Below are positions 4,972-9,503 of a stretch of DNA of 9,503 nt, one piece after another (the first letter of the stretch is position 1; each line of letters starts with the position of its first letter). The stretch is from the NCBI GenBank assembly GCA_964550535.1, contig CAZJZQ010000122.1, positions 1-9,503 of the forward strand, written 5' to 3'. The position numbers were made by a program, and so were the translations under genes. The DNA comes from UBA7672 sp964550535 (GTDB lineage: Bacteria; Pseudomonadota; Alphaproteobacteria; Caulobacterales; Hyphomonadaceae). Below the pieces are notes generated by a model. It made no database searches. It was not told the DNA's origin and saw only the letters and a list, made by a program, of their open reading frames with translations.

Positions 4972-5816
4972 TCTCCGCGAAGACGCGTGTGTTTGGCGTG
5001 GCGGGCGATCCGGTGTCGCATTCATTTTCGCCGCGCATCCACAATCGCTGGATGGCTGCGGCCGGGATTGATGCGGTCTATACCGGCTTCCACCTGCGCT
5101 CTGATGATGCGGCGGCGGACCTGCGCGCACTGGCGCGCGCGGGAATTGGCGGCCTCAACATCACCTTGCCTCACAAGAGCGCTGCGCTCGCGGCGGCGGA
5201 TGATGCTTCGGACGATGCGCGGCGCGCGGGTGCGGCCAACACGCTGGAGCGTTTGCCCGGCGGCGGCTGGCGCGCGCACAACACGGATATCGAAGGTTTT
5301 GCGCTGGCGCTTGCCCATGTTGCGGGCAAGGATATTGCGGGCGCGCGGGTCGTGCTGATCGGCGCGGGCGGAGCGTCCCGTGCGGCGGTGCTTCACCTCG
5401 CCGGCAAGGGCGTCAGCCTCGCCATTGTGAACCGGACGCCGGAAACAGCGGCGCGTCTCGTCGACGAACTTGCGCCGGGGGCGAGGCCGGGCGGACTGGA
5501 TGAGCTTGCAACCTTCGCCAGCGGCGCGGATGTTATCGTAAACGCCGCCAGTTTCGGGCATTCCGACGGCGCCGCGCCGGAACTTCCACCGGGCGCCGGG
5601 CGGCCCTTCCTCGACATGAGTTATGGCGCCGCGACTGTGGAAAGTTTTGCTGCTGCGCGAAATGCTGGCTGGACGCCGCATGACGGTCTGCGCATGCTGG
5701 TTGGGCAAGCGGCGGCGGCATTCCGCATCTGGTTCGGTGTAACGCCAGATGTCGATGCGGCGCTCGCCGATCTTGGTGAAGCAGCAGGGCTCGGGCAAGC
5801 AGCAGGGCAGGCATGA
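4968..5816 (+). CDS. aroE: Shikimate dehydrogenase (NADP+)
   Basis: A 282-residue enzyme reducing 3-dehydroshikimate to shikimate in the aromatic amino-acid pathway. The substrate domain shows GDPVSHSFSPRIHN (13-26), NITLPHK (64-70) with the catalytic Lys70, GAANTL (88-93) with Asn91, and HNTDIEGF (104-111) with the catalytic Asp107. The NADP domain shows VVLIGAGGASRAA (128-140) and VNRTPE (154-159), where Asn-Arg-Thr is the usual NADPH phosphate clamp. DGLRMLVGQAA (239-249) carries the conserved Gln247. The ATG at 4968 overlaps the maf stop (ATGA) and lies just before the conserved N-terminus; an in-frame upstream extension to 4737 lies inside maf and is rejected. The last residues come from a small 18-bp-period duplication. 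Confidence 0.96.
   Translation: MISAKTRVFGVAGDPVSHSFSPRIHNRWMAAAGIDAVYTGFHLRSDDAAADLRALARAGIGGLNITLPHKSAALAAADDASDDARRAGAANTLERLPGGGWRAHNTDIEGFALALAHVAGKDIAGARVVLIGAGGASRAAVLHLAGKGVSLAIVNRTPETAARLVDELAPGARPGGLDELATFASGADVIVNAASFGHSDGAAPELPPGAGRPFLDMSYGAATVESFAAARNAGWTPHDGLRMLVGQAAAAFRIWFGVTPDVDAALADLGEAAGLGQAAGQA
5779..5808 (+). repeat. Short direct repeat at the 3' end of aroE
   Basis: AAGCAGCAGGGC occurs at 5779-5790 and again at 5797-5808, an 18-bp (six-codon) period that keeps the frame and yields the Ala-Gly-Gln-rich tail of AroE. The second copy lies just upstream of the coaE start and forms part of its purine-rich ribosome-binding region. Confidence 0.6.
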
Positions 5817-6505
5817 TCAAGCTGGGGCTCACCGGATCGATCGGCATGGGCAAGTCCGCCACGGCGAAGATGTTCGCCGAGCGCGGCGTGCCGGTGTACG
5901 ACGCCGATGCTGCGGTCCATGTCGCCTATGCTCCAGGCGGTGAAGCGGTGGCGCCTCTTGAGTGGGCGTTCCCGGGCATCATCGGACCTGATGGCGGCAT
6001 CGACCGCGCCGCGTTGCGCGAACGGGCGCTGAAAAATCCCGAGGCGATGAAAAAGCTGGAGTCGATCATCCATCCGATCGTCGGCGGCGCGCAGCGCGCT
6101 TTCCTCGAAAAAGCGGCGGCGGACGGCGCGGACATTGTCGTGCTGGATATTCCGCTTCTGTTTGAAACCGGCGGCGACAAGCGCGTTGACGCCATTGCGG
6201 TGGTGACCGCTCCGGCCGATGTGCAGCGCGCCCGCGTGCTGGCCAGGCAGGGGATGACCGAGGCGGAGTTCGAGAAGATACTCGCCCGGCAGACGCCCGA
6301 TTCGGTCAAGCGCGAACGGGCGGATTTTGTGATCAATACCGGGCTTGGCTTTCCCTATGCCGAGGCGCAGGTGGATGCGATCCTCGCCGCCCTGCGCCAG
6401 CCGGGCGCCCAACAGGCCGGACCAGAGACTGGAAGCGAAGAATGCGGGAAGTCGTCTTCGACACAGAAACCACCGGTCTGGAGCCCGCTGAAGGCCACCG
6501 GATAG
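5813..6505 (+). CDS. coaE: Dephospho-CoA kinase with long C-terminal tail
   Basis: A 230-residue kinase that phosphorylates the 3'-hydroxyl of dephospho-CoA, the last step of coenzyme A synthesis. The P-loop is GLTGSIGMGKS (5-15) with Lys14 and Ser15. VYDAD (28-32) followed by His36 is the substrate-binding acidic motif. HPIV at 87-90 and LDIPLLFETG (111-120) are family signatures, and TAPADVQRARVLAR (132-145) forms the lid region. The usual family length is about 200; residues after about 196 resemble no CoaE sequence and are encoded where coaE overlaps dnaQ by 64 nt. The ATG at 5813 overlaps the aroE stop (ATGA). Confidence 0.95.
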   Translation: MIKLGLTGSIGMGKSATAKMFAERGVPVYDADAAVHVAYAPGGEAVAPLEWAFPGIIGPDGGIDRAALRERALKNPEAMKKLESIIHPIVGGAQRAFLEKAAADGADIVVLDIPLLFETGGDKRVDAIAVVTAPADVQRARVLARQGMTEAEFEKILARQTPDSVKRERADFVINTGLGFPYAEAQVDAILAALRQPGAQQAGPETGSEECGKSSSTQKPPVWSPLKATG

Positions 6506-7137
6506 TCGAGATCGGCTGCGTCGAGCTGTTCAATTTCCTGCCGACGGGCAGGGAGTTGCAGATGTATATCAATCCCGGCCGCCCGGTGAGCGAAGCCACG
6601 GTGCGCATCACCGGCATCACCAACGACATGCTGCGCGGCAAACCCGCTTTTTCACACCCAAGCGTTGTGGATGCGCTGCTGGAATTCATCGGCGACTCCA
6701 CGGTGGTGGCGCACAATGCCGAGTTCGACCGCAAGTTTCTGAACGCCGAGCTTGAGCTGTTGAAGCGGCCGACCTTCGCGAAGGAGCGTTTTCTCGACAC
6801 GCTGGTGCTGGCGCGCGAGCACAGGCCGGGCTCGCCTGCCTCGCTGGACGCCGTGTGCAAACGGTTCAACATCTCGATTGAAGGCCGCGAACTGCACGGC
6901 GCTCTCAAGGACGCCAAGCTGCTTGCCATGGCGTATCTCGAACTGCGCGGCGGCAAGGAGCGTGCGTTTGACTTCGGCGCGTCCGCAACGGGAGCCGCCG
7001 CCAGCGCAATCGAACGGCCGGCGCGTCCGCAACGTTCGCAGCCATTGCCGTCTCGCGTGACGGAGCTGGAAGCCGCGGAGCACGCGGCCTTCATCGGCAA
7101 GATGGGCGATAAAGCGGTCTGGAAACGCTACGGCTGA
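6442..7137 (+). CDS. dnaQ: DNA polymerase III epsilon subunit, 3'-5' proofreading exonuclease
   Basis: A 231-residue DEDDh exonuclease, the editing subunit of the replicative polymerase core. Exo I is FDTETTG (6-12) with metal ligands Asp7 and Glu9; Exo II is VAHNAEFDRKFL (89-100) with Asp96; Exo III-epsilon is HGALKDAKLLA (152-162) with His152 and Asp157. The DEDDh set is complete, so it should be active. A flexible Ala/Pro/Arg-rich linker (about 178-200) leads to a C-terminal segment (201-231) ending GDKAVWKRYG, which would contact the polymerase alpha subunit; SQPLP at 199-203 could contribute to clamp binding, but this is weak. The ATG at 6442 lies 63 nt before the coaE stop and has GGAAG upstream. 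The 3' end overlaps the convergent secB by 10 nt. Confidence 0.95.
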   Translation: MREVVFDTETTGLEPAEGHRIVEIGCVELFNFLPTGRELQMYINPGRPVSEATVRITGITNDMLRGKPAFSHPSVVDALLEFIGDSTVVAHNAEFDRKFLNAELELLKRPTFAKERFLDTLVLAREHRPGSPASLDAVCKRFNISIEGRELHGALKDAKLLAMAYLELRGGKERAFDFGASATGAAASAIERPARPQRSQPLPSRVTELEAAEHAAFIGKMGDKAVWKRYG

Positions 7138-7634
7138 GTCGCTTGCTGCTGCTGCGCCGCCTGGGCGCGTTGCTGGCGGTAGAGACCCACGAAATCGATC
7201 GGATCGATCATCAGCGGCGGGTGGCCGCCCTCACGGGTGATATCCGCGATGATACGGCGCGCGAACGGGAAGAGCAGGCGCGGGCATTCGATCAGCAGGA
7301 TCGGCTCGATTTCCTCGCGGCTGGCGCCCTGCACCTGGAAGGCGCCGGCGTAGATCATCTCGACGATGAAAACGACCGCTTCGCCGCGCTTGGCTTTTGC
7401 GGACAGGCGCAGCTCCACCATGAAAACGGATTCCTGGGGCTGGCCTGCGGGCTCGACGCGGACGTCGATTCCCAGCTCGATTTCAGGGGCCGCGCCGCCA
7501 TTTCCGGTCAGCAGGCCGGGATTTTCAAACGACAGGTCGCGAACGAACTGCGCCAACACTCGCACAGTCGCGCTGCGGGCGGCGTCGGCGGCGCCGTTTT
7601 CGGGGGTGGATTCCGGGTTTGGCGTATCGTTCAT
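7128..7634 (-). CDS. secB: Protein-export chaperone SecB
   Basis: A 168-residue cytosolic export chaperone, tetrameric in the family, which keeps precursor proteins unfolded and hands them to SecA. Core features are QFVRDLSFENP (29-39), FMVELRLSAKAK (71-82), VEMIYAGAFQV (91-101), LLIECPRLLFPFARRIIADITREGG (113-137, notably ECPRLLFPFAR) and HPPLMIDPIDFVGLY (138-152). The N-terminus (1-22) is a low-complexity acidic lead, and the C-terminus is Gln/Ala-rich (154-168); both are variable in alphaproteobacterial SecB. It converges on dnaQ with a 10-nt overlap and no room for a separate terminator, and diverges from the Tim44-like gene across 170 bp. secB next to dnaQ is a common alphaproteobacterial arrangement. 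Confidence 0.96.
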   Translation of the reverse strand: MNDTPNPESTPENGAADAARSATVRVLAQFVRDLSFENPGLLTGNGGAAPEIELGIDVRVEPAGQPQESVFMVELRLSAKAKRGEAVVFIVEMIYAGAFQVQGASREEIEPILLIECPRLLFPFARRIIADITREGGHPPLMIDPIDFVGLYRQQRAQAAQQQQATQP

Positions 7635-7673
7635 GTGAAGTTTTCGTCCGGAATGCGCTGTTTTGTAAGGACC

Positions 7674-7714
7674 GCCCGGCTATCACGCTGTCGAGACACG
7701 GGCAACAGCCGGGC
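7674..7714. repeat. Nested inverted repeats in the secB / tim44 intergenic region
   Basis: An exact 8-bp inverted repeat, GCCCGGCT (7674-7681) and AGCCGGGC (7707-7714), brackets 25 nt. Inside it lies a second small inverted repeat, TGTC-GA-GACA (7689-7698). No T-run follows on either strand, so a terminator is unlikely. Its place between divergent genes suggests an operator or a leader hairpin, but no regulator is recognised. Confidence 0.45.
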
Positions 7715-7741
7715 TGACTTGGCGGATTTAGTGTTTATATT
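7714..7741 (+). promoter_or_regulatory. Possible promoter of the Tim44-like gene
   Basis: CTGACT (7714-7719, 4 of 6 to TTGACA), a 16-nt spacer and TATATT (7736-7741, 5 of 6 to TATAAT) lie 64 bp before the start of the Tim44-like gene, in the most A+T-rich part of this gap. The first base of the -35 element is the last base of the inverted repeat at 7674-7714. The -35 match is weak. Confidence 0.3.
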
Positions 7742-7804
7742 GGTTCCAGACCGGAGCGGCTGGGCCGTTCCCGCGTATGATACGGTGAATCCCGAAGGCG
7801 TGGC

Positions 7805-8407
7805 GTGAACATAGAGCTTATCATCCTTGCGGCGATCGCGGTCCTTGTGATTTCGCGCCTTTATTCTGTCCTCGGCCAGAAAACCGGGGCCGAGCCTACG
7901 GCGCGGCGTGTCAAGGAAGCGGTGAACCGCGCTCCGGAGGCCGGAGAGCCGGCCGAGGAGGGCCGCGCCCGCGTTCGTCCCGCCTTTACGGGTCCGGCCG
8001 CCGCCGGGCTGGAAAGCATCGCCGCCACCGACCCCGATTTCCTGCCCGACGATTTCACCCGTGGCGCCCGCAAGGCCTACGAAATGATCGTGACCGCCTT
8101 CGCCGATGGCGACCGCGACATGCTTCGCAATCTGGTGGATGAGGACGTTTACGAGGCCTACAGCGCCGCTATCGATGAGCGTCAGGTTACGGGCGCCGAA
8201 CCGCTGCGTCTGGCGCGCATCCGGTCGGCCCGTATCGCCGAGGCGTCCGTTGACGCCGACAACATAGCCCGCGTCGCCGTCGCGTTCGAGAGCGAGCTGA
8301 CCGATGGCGACCTCCAGCGTCACGCGAAAGAGATCTGGACGTTCAAGCGCCCGCTGAACACCGGAAATCCCAACTGGCTGCTGGACGAGGTCGCGGTCGC
8401 GCCCTGA
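7805..8407 (+). CDS. Tim44/TimA-family putative membrane-anchored adaptor protein
   Basis: A 200-residue protein with one N-terminal hydrophobic segment (about residues 3-18), then SVLGQKTGAEPTARR (21-35), a proline/acid-rich linker (about 36-65), and a Tim44-like domain from about 75 to 198. The domain shows DDFTRGARKAYEMIVTAFADGD (82-103), LRNLVDEDVYEAY (107-119), EIWTFKR (176-182) and NPNWLLDEV (188-196), all typical of alphaproteobacterial homologues of the mitochondrial Tim44 membrane-docking domain. The bacterial role is unsettled; an adaptor at the inner membrane facing the cytoplasm is inferred from topology. The start is GTG at 7805, which places the hydrophobic anchor at the very N-terminus, as in relatives. 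Homologues often sit near secB and an Smr gene, as here. Confidence 0.88.
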   Translation: MNIELIILAAIAVLVISRLYSVLGQKTGAEPTARRVKEAVNRAPEAGEPAEEGRARVRPAFTGPAAAGLESIAATDPDFLPDDFTRGARKAYEMIVTAFADGDRDMLRNLVDEDVYEAYSAAIDERQVTGAEPLRLARIRSARIAEASVDADNIARVAVAFESELTDGDLQRHAKEIWTFKRPLNTGNPNWLLDEVAVAP

Positions 8408-8436
8408 CCGGGCGTCCCCTGGCCTGGTGCAATGCC

Positions 8437-8979
8437 ATGACGCGCCGCCTTTCCGATCAGGACCGAAGGACCTGGTACAGGGTGACGCGCACCGTGCGCG
8501 CTGCGCCGGGCCGGGCGGCGGAATCCGATCCTGATGCAGAAGCCGCTGAATCCAGCGGCGTAGCGAGCGCCAGGGCCGGGGCCGGGGCGCAGATTGCAGC
8601 AGTCCCAGCGAAACCGGCGGCGAAGCCCGCCCGCAAGCCGCCGCTTCCTCCCGAGGATGTTTCCGGCCAGCGCCGTGTGCGGCGCGGGCAACTCGCCATC
8701 GATGCGCGGCTCGACCTGCATGGCCACACGCAGGATGCGGCCCGCCGCGAACTTATCGCGTTCATCTCGCACGAGCATGCCGCCGGCTCGCGCTGCGTGC
8801 TGGTCATCACCGGCAAGGGGCGGGCGGGTCCGGGCGTGTTGCGCGCGCGTCTTCGCGACTGGCTGGCGGAAGGGGATATCCGCGCGATGATCGCCGGCCA
8901 CGCCAACGCCCATGTCCGCCATGGCGGGGAGGGCGCCGTCTATGTCCTGCTCAAGGCCCGGCGCGACACGCGCGCATGA
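8437..8979 (+). CDS. Smr-domain protein (possible endonuclease)
   Basis: A 180-residue protein with a C-terminal Smr (small MutS-related) domain, residues about 90-175. Signatures are LDLHGHT (92-98), which contains the L-D-x-H-G motif tied to nuclease activity, VITGKG (123-128), and HGGEGAVYVLLK (162-173). The N-terminus, LSDQDRRTWYRVTRTV (5-20), is the usual opening of alphaproteobacterial Smr proteins; an Ala/Pro/Lys-rich, probably disordered linker (about 22-78) follows. Smr domains in other proteins nick DNA or cleave RNA; the substrate of stand-alone bacterial copies is not established, and no MutS domains are present. It follows the Tim44-like gene by 29 nt and is probably co-transcribed. 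In many relatives an mltA lytic transglycosylase gene lies between the two; it is absent here. Confidence 0.9.
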   Translation: MTRRLSDQDRRTWYRVTRTVRAAPGRAAESDPDAEAAESSGVASARAGAGAQIAAVPAKPAAKPARKPPLPPEDVSGQRRVRRGQLAIDARLDLHGHTQDAARRELIAFISHEHAAGSRCVLVITGKGRAGPGVLRARLRDWLAEGDIRAMIAGHANAHVRHGGEGAVYVLLKARRDTRA

Positions 8980-9055
8980 TCCAGAGCCGCCGCCAAGAAA
9001 GTCCGGCTGCGGCCCGTGATCCTGCCTTTGCGTCGCCTCCCACAGGACTGAACCG

Positions 9056-9503
9056 TCAGGCTGCTTCCTCGCTGCCGCCGCCGCGCGTGCCGTGGCCGTC
9101 GCGGGAGAGGATCTGGCGCTTGCCGGCGTGATCGGCGGCGGAGATGACGCCTTCACGCTCCATGCGCTCGATCATGCTGGCCGCGCGGTTGTAGCCGACG
9201 CGCAGGACACGCTGTACATAGGAGGTGGTCGGACGCTTGTCGCGGATGACTGCGGCGACAGCCTCGCGATACATGTCCTCTTCCGGATCGCCTGACGATG
9301 TGCCGAAGGCGTTGTCGGAAACGGAGGCCTCTTCCTCGATCTCGTCGGTGACGCCTTCCACATATTGCGGCGTGCCTTGATCCTTGAGCCACGAGACGAC
9401 GCGCTCGACTTCCTCGTCGGAAACGAAGGGGCCGTGGACGCGGGTGATCTTGCCGCCCGACTGCATCCAGAGAAGGTCGCCCATGCCCAGAAGCTGCTCG
9501 GCG
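9056..9503 (-). CDS. ftsK: DNA translocase FtsK, C-terminal end (5' part outside window)
   Basis: Minus-strand reading frame open from the right edge to a TGA at 9058-9056, giving 148 C-terminal residues. It begins AEQLLGMGDLLW, the end of the RecA-like motor domain of FtsK/SpoIIIE, then RVHGPFVSDEEVERVVSWLK. A variable acidic linker rich in Glu, Asp and Ser follows, then the winged-helix gamma domain: DMYREAVAAVI, TTSYVQRVLRVGYNRAASMIE and MEREGVISAADHAGKRQIL. In FtsK this domain reads the KOPS polar sequences that steer DNA pumping toward the dif site and activates XerD. The Walker motifs and membrane segments lie outside the window. It converges on the Smr gene with a 76-bp gap in which I see no convincing terminator. 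Confidence 0.95.
   Translation of the reverse strand, partial: AEQLLGMGDLLWMQSGGKITRVHGPFVSDEEVERVVSWLKDQGTPQYVEGVTDEIEEEASVSDNAFGTSSGDPEEDMYREAVAAVIRDKRPTTSYVQRVLRVGYNRAASMIERMEREGVISAADHAGKRQILSRDGHGTRGGGSEEAA

Noticed and set aside
8980..9055. Possible bidirectional terminator between the Smr gene and ftsK
   Set aside because: Only short, imperfect GC-rich complementarity and no T-run on either strand.
1..9503. Mobile element, defence system, CRISPR array or tRNA/rRNA gene
   Set aside because: All intergenic gaps are accounted for, no transposase, integrase or regular repeat array is seen, and all proteins are housekeeping families.

Overview
The window looks like a G+C-rich alphaproteobacterial chromosome, and its layout is that of the replication-origin region described for Caulobacter crescentus, Rickettsia and several Rhizobiales. 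hemE lies on one side of an unusual non-coding gap, and the PPSR/DUF299 gene ('RP001' in the origin literature) lies on the other. Protein sequences, gene order and the cell-cycle motifs in the gap (GANTC, GTTAAC/CtrA-like and DnaA-box-like sites) point to a Caulobacter-like or otherwise CtrA/CcrM-using lineage. I cannot name the genus.

Left arm (minus strand, reading away from the gap): hemE, hemH and hemJ form a tightly overlapping haem operon (uroporphyrinogen decarboxylase, ferrochelatase, membrane protoporphyrinogen oxidase). It ends in a compact hairpin that directly abuts a probable promoter for rho. Only the first 145 codons of rho are in the window.

Centre (3157-3550): 394 bp without a gene, read here as the putative chromosomal origin. 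It holds ten GANTC sites in about 270 bp, the only two TTAA tetramers I could find in the whole window (both within GTTAAC and each forming a TTAA-N7-TTAA-like CtrA site), three ATCCAC repeats at 11-12 bp spacing, a near-consensus DnaA box, an IHF-like site, and an A+T-rich segment next to hemE.

Right arm (plus strand, reading away from the gap): ppsR, maf, aroE, coaE and dnaQ are packed with 4-nt stop/start overlaps, ending in a 64-nt overlap between coaE and dnaQ. They cover kinase/phosphorylase regulation of pyruvate metabolism, nucleotide sanitation, shikimate synthesis, CoA synthesis and replication proofreading. secB (minus) converges on dnaQ and diverges from a Tim44/TimA-like gene, which is followed by an Smr-domain gene. 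The window ends in the C-terminal gamma domain of FtsK (minus strand).

Every protein belongs to a recognisable housekeeping family. I found no mobile element, CRISPR array, tRNA, rRNA or new gene system. The non-coding origin region is the main point of interest.
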